Under the pieces are notes generated by a model. The model was not told the origin of the DNA, did not search any database, and saw only the letters and a list, made by a program, of their open reading frames with translations. Position numbers and translations under genes: made by a program. DNA of 42,792 nucleotides from Bacteroidales bacterium (GTDB lineage: Bacteria > Bacteroidota > Bacteroidia > Bacteroidales > WCHB1-69). The DNA lies in contig JAFPVR010000124.1 in the NCBI GenBank assembly GCA_017395245.1, positions 1-42,792 of the forward strand, given 5' to 3'. Positions 28,606-37,186 of this stretch are shown here, piece by piece (position 1 is the stretch's first letter; every line of letters begins with the position of its first letter).

Positions 28606-30012
28606 ATGAAAAAAAGAAACTTTACAACCGTGTTGATGTTGACACTTGCGCTGGCCGCTTCCGCGCAGGTGAACATCCACATCGACATCAAGCAGAGCAA
28701 GGACAACAAGACCTACGACTCGGTTTTCGTGAAGGGCGAGGCGAAACTGCAGACCAAGAAGACGCTCAGTGCGCCGTACGGGCCGTCTGTGACATTACAG
28801 GACAAGGAGTCGCTCAAACCGGGCATGTACGAGATTTTCGGCGACAGCACCTTCTTGGCCGTGATTCTCATTCCGGATGAGAAAAACCAGAAATTCCAGT
28901 TAGAGTTCGACGGCGAGGAACTTACGTTCCTCAATTCCAAAGAGAACACGGCGTATTATAAGTATTTGAACGGTATCACCGCGTATAACAAGCAGTTGGA
29001 CTCCCTCAACGACGAGTTCCAACGGGCGCAGCGCACCCTGCCGCAGTACATGCTGAAGGTTTTCGTGGACTCGCTTTCGGCCCAGGCCCGCCACATCAAC
29101 GACGAGATGCGGGCTTTCCAGAGAACCACCGCGGCCAAACACAAAGGCACGCTGATGGGTTCCGTGGTGGCCACCTCCACCTATCTCGATGATCCGCCGC
29201 AAGAGGTCTTGGCCGACCGCTTCCTCTTCAACGAGTATTACATCCAGCACTACTTCGACAATTTTGCATGGAACGACCCGCGTATCTTCAACACCGTGGT
29301 AGTAGCGCAGAAACTCAAGGAGTATTGCAATATGATTTATCAGTTGGACAGCCCGCAGTTGGACACGTTCGTGGTGGACGCGCTCAACCGTGCGAAGGTC
29401 AACCAGACCTCTTACGAGTACCTGTTCGACGAGCTGGAGTATGTGCTGGGGCGCAATATCTCGCCCTACAAGGTGGAGCACACTTACATTGCCATGTTGA
29501 AGGATGCCCTGCAGTATCCCAAGCTTAGCGAGGATCGCAAAAGACGTTATACCAGGGAATTAGGCTTCATAGACAAGAATCATGAAGGTGATACCGTACC
29601 CAATTTCAACATAGTTTTGGCCAATGGTGATACCACTTCCTTCTATGATGTCAAGAGTGAATACACGCTGTTGTACCTGCAGCATCCCACCTGCCCGACC
29701 TGTCATCAGGTGCGCAACATTATGAAAGGTTTGGATAAGCTCAACCGGGCCATAGAGTCGGGCCGCCTCAAGGTCGTGATGGTCTATTTCGAGGACGACC
29801 CGCAGGTTTGGAGCAACTATGTCCAATCCAGCGAGGCTAATCCAAAGTATGTGCAAGGTTGGAACTTCGACCAGACCATTGACGACAACAACCTCTTCGA
29901 CACCCGTACCATCCCCTACATGTTTCTCCTTGACCAGGACAAGCGTGTTATCAAAAAAGATTTGCTGTATAACGACATAGAACCGTATATGGAGCGTTTG
30001 CGGATTTATTAG
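28606..30012 (+). CDS. DUF5106-like secreted protein with thioredoxin-like C-terminal domain
   Basis: The 468-residue product starts with signal peptide MKKRNFTTVLMLTLALAASA. It has a DUF4369/DUF5106-type region (about 25-320) and a thioredoxin-fold domain (about 325-468) with motif HPTCPTCHQV, where CPTC is at residues 363-366, and the cis-proline region TRTIPYMFLLD. Such proteins are periplasmic thiol-disulfide oxidoreductases of the TlpA/ResA group; the redox partner is unknown. There is no lipobox, so it is predicted to be soluble after cleavage. I chose ATG 28606, preceded by a purine-rich stretch, over an in-frame ATG 24 nt upstream that lies in the repeat element. It is probably co-transcribed with nnr. 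Confidence 0.85.
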   Translation: MKKRNFTTVLMLTLALAASAQVNIHIDIKQSKDNKTYDSVFVKGEAKLQTKKTLSAPYGPSVTLQDKESLKPGMYEIFGDSTFLAVILIPDEKNQKFQLEFDGEELTFLNSKENTAYYKYLNGITAYNKQLDSLNDEFQRAQRTLPQYMLKVFVDSLSAQARHINDEMRAFQRTTAAKHKGTLMGSVVATSTYLDDPPQEVLADRFLFNEYYIQHYFDNFAWNDPRIFNTVVVAQKLKEYCNMIYQLDSPQLDTFVVDALNRAKVNQTSYEYLFDELEYVLGRNISPYKVEHTYIAMLKDALQYPKLSEDRKRRYTRELGFIDKNHEGDTVPNFNIVLANGDTTSFYDVKSEYTLLYLQHPTCPTCHQVRNIMKGLDKLNRAIESGRLKVVMVYFEDDPQVWSNYVQSSEANPKYVQGWNFDQTIDDNNLFDTRTIPYMFLLDQDKRVIKKDLLYNDIEPYMERLRIY

Positions 30013-30030
30013 GATTTTATAATGGATGGT

Positions 30031-30058
30031 GTGGAGACGCAAAATTTTGCGTCTCTAC
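30031..30058. repeat. 28-bp palindrome, GTAGAGACGCAA family, copy 2
   Basis: The arms GTGGAGACGCAAAA and TTTTGCGTCTCTAC pair with one mismatch. It belongs to the same family as the perfect palindrome at 17884-17915 and lies 18 nt after the DUF5106-like stop. Confidence 0.85.
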
Positions 30059-30088
30059 GCAGAATCTTAACCAATAACCCTTAAAAAA

Positions 30089-31138
30089 ATGACTGAAAAC
30101 CTTTTCATGTTGATATTTATCGTGGTTATCGCCCTGCTGCTGTTTCTGGATCTGGGCGTTTTGCATAAGAAAGACCACGTGGTGACCTTCAAAGAATCCG
30201 CCGGCTGGACGGCTGTGTGGGTCACGTTGTCGCTGCTCTTTTTCCTGTTTTTGCGCTGGCAGGGCGACGTTGTGGTGAACGTTCACGACAAGGAACATTT
30301 TGTAGCGCAGAACGAACTTTACGACCACCATGTCAATTACGATGACAACCTTACGTGGGAGCAGAACGTGGGCAACTATAACAAACAGCTGTCGTTGGAG
30401 TATATCACAGGCTATTTGATTGAGTTGTCGCTCTCCATTGACAATGTCTTCGTGATGATCATGATATTCCTGTCGTTCGGGGTGGAGAAGCAGTATTACC
30501 ACCGGGTGCTGTTTTACGGCATCTTAGGGGCCATTGTGCTGCGTTTCATCTTCATCTTCGCGGCGGGTGCGCTCATCCAGAAGTTCCACTGGCTGCTGTT
30601 AGTCTTCGGCGCGTTCCTGATTTATTCGGGTGTCAAGATGTTCATCGACCGGAACAAGAACGAGAGTATTGATGTGGAGAATCATCCCGTGGTAAAGTTC
30701 TTGGCGAAGCGGAACTTGAGCACGTCGGCGTTCGACGGGCACAACTTTTTCACCAAAGTGGATGGTCGTTGGCTCTGCACGCCGTTGTTCGTGGTGTTGA
30801 TGATTATCGAGTTTTCGGACATCATTTTCGCCTTCGACTCCATTCCGGCTATCTTCTCGGTGACGGAGGATCCGCACATTGTCTTCTTCTCCAACATCTT
30901 CGCTATCCTCGGTCTGCGGTCGATGTTCTTCATGTTGGAGAGCATTATGGACAAGTTCGCCTACCTGCGCATCGGTTTGTCGGTGCTGCTGACGTTCATC
31001 GGCGTGAAGATGTTCTTGCCGTACTTCGGTATTGAAATCGGTATCGTTCCCTCTCTCGTGGTCATCCTCTCTATCCTGACACTCAGCGTTTTGTTGTCGG
31101 TGTTATTCCCGCCGAAAAAAACGATTGAGCAGGAATAA
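30089..31138 (+). CDS. TerC/Alx family integral membrane protein
   Basis: The 349-residue product has about eight hydrophobic segments and the TerC signature acidic residues in the membrane: YLIELSLSIDNVFVMIMIF and IIEFSDIIFAFDSIPAIFSV. Members of the family export manganese or help load it onto exoenzymes, and some confer tellurite resistance; which applies here is not visible. The segment of about 60 residues between the second and third helices (about 52-110) is hydrophilic, as I recall from other Bacteroidota members. It sits on the plus strand 76 nt after the thioredoxin-like gene and converges with a DUF4230 gene. Confidence 0.92.
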   Translation: MTENLFMLIFIVVIALLLFLDLGVLHKKDHVVTFKESAGWTAVWVTLSLLFFLFLRWQGDVVVNVHDKEHFVAQNELYDHHVNYDDNLTWEQNVGNYNKQLSLEYITGYLIELSLSIDNVFVMIMIFLSFGVEKQYYHRVLFYGILGAIVLRFIFIFAAGALIQKFHWLLLVFGAFLIYSGVKMFIDRNKNESIDVENHPVVKFLAKRNLSTSAFDGHNFFTKVDGRWLCTPLFVVLMIIEFSDIIFAFDSIPAIFSVTEDPHIVFFSNIFAILGLRSMFFMLESIMDKFAYLRIGLSVLLTFIGVKMFLPYFGIEIGIVPSLVVILSILTLSVLLSVLFPPKKTIEQE

Positions 31139-31153
31139 TCATACGCGATAATT

Positions 31154-31195
31154 CCCCTTCTATTAGAAGGGGTGCCCGTAGGGCGGGGTAGTGAC
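31154..31195. repeat. CCCCTTCT hairpin with GGGCGGGGTAG tail, between convergent genes
   Basis: CCCCTTCT-ATT-AGAAGGGG (31154-31172) is followed by TGCCCGTAGGGCGGGGTAG. It belongs to the family at 22648-22881. Its place between the ends of terC and a DUF4230 gene would let it work as a terminator for either strand. Confidence 0.75.
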
Positions 31196-31227
31196 GCAAG
31201 ATTGTCGGCGTAAGCCGTCCCATTGTT

Positions 31228-31818
31228 TTACCGGAATACCGCGACCTTTCCGCATTGTTTGAGGAAATCGGCGATGGTCTCTTTGGCCTTTGCCTCAGCC
31301 TTCGTGCGGTTTTCGGGGGTGTTGTAACGGGTGCGGATTTTGTTCTCTACCCGTTGGATCAGCGGCTTGGCGTTGTATTGCACGGCACTCTCCTCATCCT
31401 CGTCGTCCGATTTGAACCAAGAGGATAGGGTGGACTGCGAGAACTCCACGTCGGGAAGGCACACGAGAACGGTGTCGCTGTTCTCTTGGGGTACGTATTT
31501 GACCTTGTCCAAATCCATAGTGAGGCTTACCTGCTGTTTGAGGATCTGCACACAGTCGTGTTTCTTTTTGAACAGGCCATTGTCTTTGCCAAGAACGGAG
31601 CTGCCGATGCCGCTGCCGTAGAAGGAATCTTTGGCGTAGTCCTCCGTGACGGTGGTGTAGAGGTAGAGGATGCCGATGGGGCGTGTGGCCTCGATGACGG
31701 CGGGCGTGTCTTTCAGGGTGATTTCGTCGGTGTCTTGCCGGTGGGCGAGACGGCTCCAGAGGGCTACTGCGGCGATGGCCAGGATGATTGTGATGGCGTA
31801 TTTGAGGTACTTATTCAT
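31228..31818 (-). CDS. DUF4230 family membrane-anchored protein, first paralogue
   Basis: The 196-residue product has one N-terminal membrane helix (YAITIILAIAAVALWSRLA) followed by an extracytoplasmic domain with the DUF4230 features of a beta-rich half (GILYLYTTVTEDY, VSLTMDLDKVKYVP) and a helical C-terminal end (RTKAEAKAKETIADFLKQCG). The family's function is unknown. I chose ATG 31818: the frame runs 39 codons further up, but those codons translate a repeat element (31838-31902) and cannot be trusted. A second DUF4230 gene lies upstream on the same strand. Confidence 0.8.
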   Translation of the reverse strand: MNKYLKYAITIILAIAAVALWSRLAHRQDTDEITLKDTPAVIEATRPIGILYLYTTVTEDYAKDSFYGSGIGSSVLGKDNGLFKKKHDCVQILKQQVSLTMDLDKVKYVPQENSDTVLVCLPDVEFSQSTLSSWFKSDDEDEESAVQYNAKPLIQRVENKIRTRYNTPENRTKAEAKAKETIADFLKQCGKVAVFR

Positions 31819-31837
31819 GTTCGTTACTTTTGGTTGG

Positions 31838-31902
31838 CCCCACATTGTGCTCCGCTTATGTGGGGTTAATTGCGCTTCGCGCGTTTTGCCTCTTCGAGGC
31901 TG
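31838..31902 (-). repeat. Multi-hairpin repeat element, copy 2
   Basis: On the minus strand the 44-nt core (31902-31859) is identical to copy 1 at 28473-28516. It is followed by stem CCCCACAT/ATGTGGGG (31865-31838), 20 nt before the DUF4230 start at 31818. Orientation relative to the downstream gene is the same as in copy 1. Confidence 0.9.
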
Positions 31903-31930
31903 CTTTAAAGAATAATTTATATAGTGAATA

Positions 31931-31967
31931 GTCAAAGGTCAAAGTCAAAGTCAAAGGTCAATGGTCA
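31931..31967. repeat. Short GTCAAAG tandem tract
   Basis: About five 6-7 bp units of GTCAAAG/GTCAATG type are seen. The tract contains the stop codon (31958-31960) of the upstream DUF4230 gene, so its last codons are repeat-derived. Confidence 0.8.
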
Positions 31968-32563
31968 AACACCGCGTGGATGCCGATGGCTTCGAGCAGG
32001 GAGGTGAAGACGGCTTCGGTGTTGTGGGTGAGTTCGTCGGCGAGTTGGGTTTGGAGGTCCTTGTCTTGGTTGACCACCTCTTCGAAGGCCATCGTTTTGA
32101 TTTGCTGGATGGTGGTTTCGCCCACTTTGTCGCGGAGACCGGTGGAGAGGGTGACAATCTCGTCGGGGTTGGTGACGGGGTTGTAGGACTTGTCGATGAT
32201 CTTCGGCTTGGGCAGGCGGATTTGCAGCGTGTCGTTGCCGATGAACTGCAAGTCGGTTTCTTTCAGCTCGTTGAGGTCGATGCCGTAACGAATGGTCACG
32301 TCCACGGGAATCACGCAGAGCCGCTTGCCCAGTTTCCATTTCGTCGGATTGAGCGAGGTGATCTTTGTCTCGGAGTCGTAAACTCCCATTTTGCGGATGG
32401 TCACTTCGGTGCTGGCAATCTGCGACTGTTCCTGAAGCATTCCGATGAGTTCGCCCTTGTTGGGAATCTGTTTGGTGAGGTCGGGTGCTTTGCTCGGCCA
32501 GAAGATGACGGCCAATAGTATTGCCACGCTTGCGGCCAGGATGATCCAATATTTCCGTTTCAT
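31958..32563 (-). CDS. DUF4230 family membrane-anchored protein, second paralogue
   Basis: The 201-residue product begins MKRKYWIILAASVAILLAVIF, a single N-terminal membrane anchor. A DUF4230 domain follows, with GMLQEQSQIASTEVTIRKMG, KWKLGKRLCVIPVDVTIRYG and a helical end (LRDKVGETTIQQIKTMAFEE). The function of the family is not known. I chose ATG 32563: the 11-codon longer start lies upstream of the promoter's -7 box. It shares overall plan, not close sequence, with the neighbouring DUF4230 gene, from which 139 nt with two repeat elements separate it. Confidence 0.85.
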   Translation of the reverse strand: MKRKYWIILAASVAILLAVIFWPSKAPDLTKQIPNKGELIGMLQEQSQIASTEVTIRKMGVYDSETKITSLNPTKWKLGKRLCVIPVDVTIRYGIDLNELKETDLQFIGNDTLQIRLPKPKIIDKSYNPVTNPDEIVTLSTGLRDKVGETTIQQIKTMAFEEVVNQDKDLQTQLADELTHNTEAVFTSLLEAIGIHAVFDH

Positions 32564-32585
32564 TCTTTCAACGTTTTTATTGCGG

Positions 32586-32615
32586 CAAAAATACAATTTT
32601 TAGTGAAAGTTCAAA
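32586..32615 (-). promoter_or_regulatory. Promoter of the DUF4230 pair
   Basis: The minus strand has TATTTTTG (32593-32586) and TTTG (32615-32612) with 18 nt between. The -33 TTTG is one of several in a CAAAG-type tandem tract (32609-32631). Confidence 0.65.
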
Positions 32616-32631
32616 GCCAAAGTCAAAGTTC

Positions 32632-32660
32632 AAAAAAAAGGACTCCCTTTCGGAAGTCCT
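32632..32660 (-). terminator. Rho-independent terminator after rpsE
   Basis: On the minus strand stem AGGACTTCC / GGGAGTCCT, with a four-base loop and one mismatch, is followed by eight T. It lies 29 nt past the rpsE stop and closes the ribosomal operon before rpmD, rplO and secY would normally appear. Confidence 0.9.
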
Positions 32661-32688
32661 ACGCTATAACGGGTTGGAATTGTTCGAT

Positions 32689-33207
32689 TTAGCCGTTGAA
32701 GACTTTGTCGAGGCTGACTCCGCGGACCTGGGCCACGGTGTAGGCATCGCGCATCTGGGCGAGGGCGCCGATGGTGGCTTTCACCACGCTGTGGGGGTTG
32801 GAGGAGCCTTTGGACTTGGCGAGCACGTTTTTCACGCCCACGCTCTCGAAGACGGCACGCATGGCACCGCCGGCGATGACACCGGTACCGGGGGCGGCAG
32901 GTTTCATGAAGACGTTGGCGCCGCTGTACTTGCCGTTGGCGGCGTGCGGAATCGTACCCTTGAGAATCGGAATCTGGATGAGGTTCTTCTTTGCATCTTC
33001 GACACCTTTGGAGACGGCGGTCGAGACCTCACGGGCCTTACCCAGACCATAGCCCACGATGCCGTTCTCGTTACCCACGACGACGATCACTGCGAAGCTG
33101 AAGATTCGTCCGCCCTTGGTAACTTTGGTCACTCTGTTGGTGGCGACCACGCGCTCCTTGAGCTCCAGGTCAGCCGCTTTCACTTTCTTGATATTTTCGT
33201 TAGCCAT
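32689..33207 (-). CDS. rpsE: 30S ribosomal protein S5
   Basis: S5 helps mRNA unwinding and decoding accuracy in the small subunit. The 172-residue product has the S5 double-stranded-RNA-binding half ([36 protein letters not shown]) and the C-terminal fold ([20 protein letters not shown]). It starts 12 nt after rplR. Unusually it is the last gene of the operon: a terminator follows within 30 nt and rpmD is absent. Confidence 0.97.
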   Translation of the reverse strand: MANENIKKVKAADLELKERVVATNRVTKVTKGGRIFSFAVIVVVGNENGIVGYGLGKAREVSTAVSKGVEDAKKNLIQIPILKGTIPHAANGKYSGANVFMKPAAPGTGVIAGGAMRAVFESVGVKNVLAKSKGSSNPHSVVKATIGALAQMRDAYTVAQVRGVSLDKVFNG

Positions 33208-33219
33208 AGTACTGTTGTT

Positions 33220-33579
33220 TTAAAATTTAAGACCACCTTCTCTGGCAGCGTCTGCCAGGGATTTCACTCTACCATGATACAGATAACCGTTGCGGTCGAA
33301 CACCACCTCGGTGATGCCGGCGGCGAGGGCGCGGGTGGCGATTTCCTTGCCGACGAGTTTCGACTTCTCGCATTTGGTCATCTTCTGTTCGGCGATGCCG
33401 GGCAGTTTGGACGACGCGCTCACGAGCGTGCGGCCGGCCTCATCGTCAATCACCTGAACGTAGATGTCACGGTTGCTTCTGAACACGGACATTCTCGGGC
33501 GAACGGGAGTGCCGCTGACAATCTTGCGGATGCGGTTTTTAATCCTATTTCTTCTATATTCTTTCTTATTGTAAGCCAT
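33220..33579 (-). CDS. rplR: 50S ribosomal protein L18
   Basis: L18 binds 5S rRNA and helps attach it to the large subunit. The 119-residue product has the basic N-terminus ([16 protein letters not shown]) and [20 protein letters not shown], with the conserved end [19 protein letters not shown]. It sits between rplF (18 nt upstream) and rpsE (12 nt downstream) in standard order. Confidence 0.97.
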   Translation of the reverse strand: MAYNKKEYRRNRIKNRIRKIVSGTPVRPRMSVFRSNRDIYVQVIDDEAGRTLVSASSKLPGIAEQKMTKCEKSKLVGKEIATRALAAGITEVVFDRNGYLYHGRVKSLADAAREGGLKF

Positions 33580-33597
33580 AATATCAGTTTTTGACGA

Positions 33598-34158
33598 TTA
33601 TTTCTCTGCCGACTTGCCGGCTTTCTTTCTAACGTACTCGCCTTCGAAGCGGATACCTTTGCCTTTGTAGGGTTCGGGTTTACGGTAGGAGCGGATCTTG
33701 GTGGCCACCATACCGAGCAGCTGCTTGTCGATGCAGTTCAGGATGATGATGGGGCTCTTACCTTTCTCGTTGATGGTCTGCACGGTAATCTCCTTCGGGA
33801 AATCGAAGAGGATGTTGTGGGAGTAGCCCAGTCCGAGGTCCAGCTGGTGGTCGCCCTTGGCTTCGGCCTTGTAACCGACGCCGATGACTTCCATCTTCTT
33901 GGTGAATCCTTGGGACACGCCGATGATCATGTTGTTGAGCAGGGCGCGGTAGAGGCCGTGCATGGAGCGGTCGCGTTTGGAGTCGCTCGGGCGTTTCACA
34001 TGGAGGTGACCGTCTTCGATATCGAAGGTGATGCGCTCATCGACATACTGTTGCAGTTCGCCTTTCGGGCCCTTCACAGTCACGATGTTGCTTTTCTCGT
34101 CTCTTTTCACTTCAACCCCTGCGGGGATGGCGATTTGTAATTTTCCTATTCTTGACAT
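33598..34158 (-). CDS. rplF: 50S ribosomal protein L6
   Basis: L6 lies near the sarcin-ricin loop of 23S rRNA. The 186-residue product begins MSRIGKLQIAIPAGVEV, has the two repeated L6 domains, and carries the C-terminal signature PEPYKGKGIRFEGEYVRKKAGK. It lies 15 nt after rpsH and 18 nt before rplR. Confidence 0.97.
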   Translation of the reverse strand: MSRIGKLQIAIPAGVEVKRDEKSNIVTVKGPKGELQQYVDERITFDIEDGHLHVKRPSDSKRDRSMHGLYRALLNNMIIGVSQGFTKKMEVIGVGYKAEAKGDHQLDLGLGYSHNILFDFPKEITVQTINEKGKSPIIILNCIDKQLLGMVATKIRSYRKPEPYKGKGIRFEGEYVRKKAGKSAEK

Positions 34159-34173
34159 TGCGGTTCCTCCTTC

Positions 34174-34572
34174 TTAGCTGATGTAACAAATAACTTCACC
34201 GCCGACGTTTTGTGCGCGGGCTTCCTTGTCGGTCATCATGCCGTGGGAAGTGGAGATGATGGCGATGCCGAGACCGTTGAGCACGGAGGGCAGTTCGCTG
34301 ACGCCAACATACTTACGAAGGCCGGGGCGGCTGACGCGCTTAATCTCGCTGATGGCGGACTGTTTGGTTGCGGGATGATACTTCAGGGCGATTTTGATCG
34401 TCTTGGGCATCGTGTCATCCTCGAATTTATAGTTGAGGATATAACCTTTGTCGAACAGGATTTTGGTTATAGCCTTCTTCTCGTTGGAAGCGGGGATCTC
34501 CACCACTTCGTGATGCGCGCGGATGGCGTTTCTCACACGAGTCAAATAATCTGAAATGGGATCGGTATTCAT
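34174..34572 (-). CDS. rpsH: 30S ribosomal protein S8
   Basis: S8 is a primary 16S rRNA binder and, in many bacteria, the translational repressor of this operon. The 132-residue product has [20 protein letters not shown] at the N-terminus and the C-terminal motif [18 protein letters not shown]. It starts 21 nt after rpsN. I did not find an obvious S8-site mimic in the operon by eye. Confidence 0.97.
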   Translation of the reverse strand: MNTDPISDYLTRVRNAIRAHHEVVEIPASNEKKAITKILFDKGYILNYKFEDDTMPKTIKIALKYHPATKQSAISEIKRVSRPGLRKYVGVSELPSVLNGLGIAIISTSHGMMTDKEARAQNVGGEVICYIS

Positions 34573-34593
34573 AATTCAATCTTCTTCGTTTGG

Positions 34594-34893
34594 TTACCAA
34601 CTTGCTTTTTTCACTCCGGGAATCTTGCCTGCGAGTGCCAGCTCCCTGAAGTCGATACGGGAGAGGCCGAACTGGCGCATGTAGCCTTTCGGGCGGCCGC
34701 TGAGTTTGCAGCGGTTGTGCATGCGGATGGGGTTCGAGTTCGGGGGCATTTTCTGAAGCGCGATATCGGCGGCACGCTTGGCCTCGTAATCATCGCCTTT
34801 CATGATTTTCTTCAGTTCAGCGCGCTTGGCGGCATATTTAGCGACCATTTTCGCTCTTTTGATTTCTCTTGCTTTTAAAGATTCTTTAGCCAT
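34594..34893 (-). CDS. rpsN: 30S ribosomal protein S14 (zinc-free type)
   Basis: The 99-residue long form has the C-terminal signature [20 protein letters not shown] and ends [11 protein letters not shown]. Only one cysteine is present, so this is the zinc-independent C- type. It binds 16S rRNA in the head of the small subunit. It starts 6 nt after rplE. Confidence 0.97.
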   Translation of the reverse strand: MAKESLKAREIKRAKMVAKYAAKRAELKKIMKGDDYEAKRAADIALQKMPPNSNPIRMHNRCKLSGRPKGYMRQFGLSRIDFRELALAGKIPGVKKASW

Positions 34894-34899
34894 GATTAC

Positions 34900-35454
34900 T
34901 TATTTTTGATTTTTGAAGGGTAAACCGAATTCTTTCAACAGTGCCAGACACTCTTTGTCGTTCTGTGCCGTAGTGACGAAGGTGATATCCATACCGTTGA
35001 TTTTCAGAACCTTGTCGATATCGATTTCGGGGAAGATGATTTGTTCGGGGATGCCGAGCGTATAGTTGCCGCGGCCGTCAAATCCCTTGTCGCTGATACC
35101 GCGGAAGTCGCGGATACGGGGGATGGAGACGGTGACCAAACGGTCGAGGAACTCATACATACGGTCGCCGTGGAGGGTGACGCGAACGCCGATGGGCATA
35201 CCCTTTCTCAACTTGAAGTTGGAGATGTCCTTCTTGGACTTGGTGGGGACAGCCTTCTGACCGGCGATGAGGGTCATCTCTTGGACGCCAGCGTCGATGA
35301 GTTTCTTGTCGGCGATGCCGAATTTGCCAAGGCCTTGGTTGAGGCAGATCTTGGTGATTCTGGGCACGCGCATGACGGATTTGAATCCGAACTGCTCTTT
35401 AAGAGCGGGCAGAACCTCGTTCTGATATTTCTCTTTGTATCTCGGTGTGTACAT
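34900..35454 (-). CDS. rplE: 50S ribosomal protein L5
   Basis: L5 contacts 5S rRNA and the P-site tRNA. The 184-residue product shows [20 protein letters not shown], the [21 protein letters not shown] region and [20 protein letters not shown]. Its ATG overlaps the rplX stop by one base (TAATG), so the two are translationally coupled. Confidence 0.97.
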   Translation of the reverse strand: MYTPRYKEKYQNEVLPALKEQFGFKSVMRVPRITKICLNQGLGKFGIADKKLIDAGVQEMTLIAGQKAVPTKSKKDISNFKLRKGMPIGVRVTLHGDRMYEFLDRLVTVSIPRIRDFRGISDKGFDGRGNYTLGIPEQIIFPEIDIDKVLKINGMDITFVTTAQNDKECLALLKEFGLPFKNQK

Positions 35455-35774
35455 TACTTGATCTCCTCTCCTGTTTTCTTTGAATATCTGACTAATTTGC
35501 CTTTGTCGTTCAACCTTCTACCCACGCGGGTAGCGTTTCCTTTAGCGTCAACCAGCATGAGGTTGGAGATGTGGATCGGGGCTTCTTTTTGGATGATGCC
35601 GCCGTTGGGAGCTGCGGCGCTCGGCTTGGTGCTTTTGGACACCATGTTGACGCCTTCCACCAGGGCCTTGTTCTCCTTGGGGTAGACTTCAAGCACTTTG
35701 CGCACTGCGTCCTTGTCTTTGCTTTCTCCGGCGATGACTTTCACGCTATCGCCTTTCTTAATTTTCAGTTTCAT
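35454..35774 (-). CDS. rplX: 50S ribosomal protein L24
   Basis: L24 starts 50S assembly by binding the 5' end of 23S rRNA. The 106-residue product has an N-terminal KOW motif ([19 protein letters not shown]) and the conserved [19 protein letters not shown]. It follows rplN after 69 nt, the longest internal gap of the operon. It overlaps rplE by one base. Confidence 0.96.
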   Translation of the reverse strand: MKLKIKKGDSVKVIAGESKDKDAVRKVLEVYPKENKALVEGVNMVSKSTKPSAAAPNGGIIQKEAPIHISNLMLVDAKGNATRVGRRLNDKGKLVRYSKKTGEEIK

Positions 35775-35843
35775 TCTTTTTTTGCTTTAATGTTCGTCAA
35801 TTGGTCTTGGTCAATTGTATAATGAACGGTTTATTGACTTGGT

Positions 35844-36212
35844 TTACAACACCTCGGGGGCGAGTGACACGATCTTCATGAACTGTTTCTCGCGGAGTTC
35901 GCGGGCCACGGGTCCGAAGATACGGGTGCCGCGCATTTCGTCGGCTGCGGTCAGCAGCACCACGGCGTTGTCGTCGAACTTGATGTACGAGCCGTCGTTT
36001 CTGCGGACGTGGCGTTTGGTGCGGACCACCACCGCTTTGGAGACGGTGCCGGCTTTGACTTGGCCGGAGGGGATGGCACTCTTGATGGCGACCACGATTT
36101 TGTCACCCACACGGGCGTAGCGTTTCTTGGTGCCGCCGAGGACGCGGATGCAAAGGACTTCCTTGGCGCCGCTGTTGTCTGCTACTGCTAATCTTGATTC
36201 TTGCTGTATCAT
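35844..36212 (-). CDS. rplN: 50S ribosomal protein L14
   Basis: L14 forms part of the intersubunit bridge region. The 122-residue product begins [19 protein letters not shown] and ends [16 protein letters not shown], with the signature [20 protein letters not shown]. It begins 2 nt after the rpsQ stop. Confidence 0.97.
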   Translation of the reverse strand: MIQQESRLAVADNSGAKEVLCIRVLGGTKKRYARVGDKIVVAIKSAIPSGQVKAGTVSKAVVVRTKRHVRRNDGSYIKFDDNAVVLLTAADEMRGTRIFGPVARELREKQFMKIVSLAPEVL

Positions 36213-36214
36213 AA

Positions 36215-36469
36215 TTATTTAGCCTTTTCTACGATTTCGATTAAACGCCAGCATTTGTTCTTGGACAAAGGTCTGGTCTCCATAATTCTCACCCTGTCGC
36301 CGATGCGGCACTCATTCTTCTCGTCGTGCGCCATGAATTTGGTGGTGCGTTTGAGGAACTTGCCGTAGATGGGGTGTTTCATCTTGCGTTCGACTTTGAT
36401 GACGATGGATTTGTCCATCTTGTCGCTCACAACGATGCCTTCTCTCACTTTTCTATTGTTTCTTTCCAT
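36215..36469 (-). CDS. rpsQ: 30S ribosomal protein S17
   Basis: S17 is a primary 16S rRNA binder with an OB fold. The 84-residue product has [20 protein letters not shown] and the signature [20 protein letters not shown]. It lies between rpmC (20 nt) and rplN (2 nt). Confidence 0.97.
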   Translation of the reverse strand: MERNNRKVREGIVVSDKMDKSIVIKVERKMKHPIYGKFLKRTTKFMAHDEKNECRIGDRVRIMETRPLSKNKCWRLIEIVEKAK

Positions 36470-36489
36470 AATGTTATCGGTGATGGGGG

Positions 36490-36690
36490 TTATTTATTCT
36501 CGTTGATTTCTCTTTTACGCACCTCGGTCATCATGCGGGCGATGTCTCTACGCTGGGCTTTGATGAGCTGGGGGTTCTCCAGGGGGGAGATGGCGTGGTT
36601 GAGGCGCATAGTGACCAGTTTGTCCTTCGCGGTGGCGAGTCTCTCCTTCAGTTCGGGAGTGGTCAGTTCATTGATTTCCTGTTGTTTCAT
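36490..36690 (-). CDS. rpmC: 50S ribosomal protein L29
   Basis: The 66-residue helical-hairpin product begins [20 protein letters not shown] and has the signature [21 protein letters not shown]29 lies near the polypeptide exit tunnel. It starts 15 nt after rplP. Confidence 0.96.
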   Translation of the reverse strand: MKQQEINELTTPELKERLATAKDKLVTMRLNHAISPLENPQLIKAQRRDIARMMTEVRKREINENK

Positions 36691-36705
36691 ACTGCGTTCC
36701 TCCTA

Positions 36706-37131
36706 TTAAATTTCTTCTGAATAATCTCTTCTGACGATGAATTTGGTATGGACGGGGAGCTTCTGGGCACCGAGTCTCATAGCCTCGCGGGCGACTTCCA
36801 ACGGGATGCCGTCGGCTTCGAAGAGGATGCGACCCGGGCTGACGCGTGCTGCCCAAGACTCGGGGGTACCTTTACCTTTACCCATACGGACACCCAAACC
36901 CTTGGCGGTCACGGGGCGGTCGGGGAAGATGCGGATCCAGAGTTTACCCTGACGTTTCATCTCACGGGTGATGGCCTGACGAGCGGCCTCAATCTGGCGG
37001 GCGCTGATCCAGTACTGGTCCAGCGTTTTCAATGCGAAAGAGCCGAATGAAATCTCAGCACCGCGTTTGGTGATCTTTTTCATTCTGCCTTTCTGCGGCC
37101 TTCTGTATCTAGTCTTTTTCGGTTGTAACAT
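36706..37131 (-). CDS. rplP: 50S ribosomal protein L16
   Basis: L16 organises the A-site tRNA contact in the large subunit. The 141-residue product has [38 protein letters not shown] and [19 protein letters not shown]. It follows rpsC after 55 nt. Confidence 0.97.
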   Translation of the reverse strand: MLQPKKTRYRRPQKGRMKKITKRGAEISFGSFALKTLDQYWISARQIEAARQAITREMKRQGKLWIRIFPDRPVTAKGLGVRMGKGKGTPESWAARVSPGRILFEADGIPLEVAREAMRLGAQKLPVHTKFIVRRDYSEEI

Positions 37132-37186
37132 TGCTTTTAATGTTTTAAATTATTATTGATTTACCGGCATCTTGGCGTCGGTTTGA

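Noticed and set aside
28358-28709. Overlapping minus-strand frames across the nnr end
   Set aside because: They are antisense to nnr and the DUF5106-like gene and translate the multi-hairpin element.
31819-31935. 39-codon N-terminal extension of the DUF4230 protein
   Set aside because: It translates repeat copy 2 and would place a charged segment before the membrane anchor; ATG 31818 gives a normal N-terminus.
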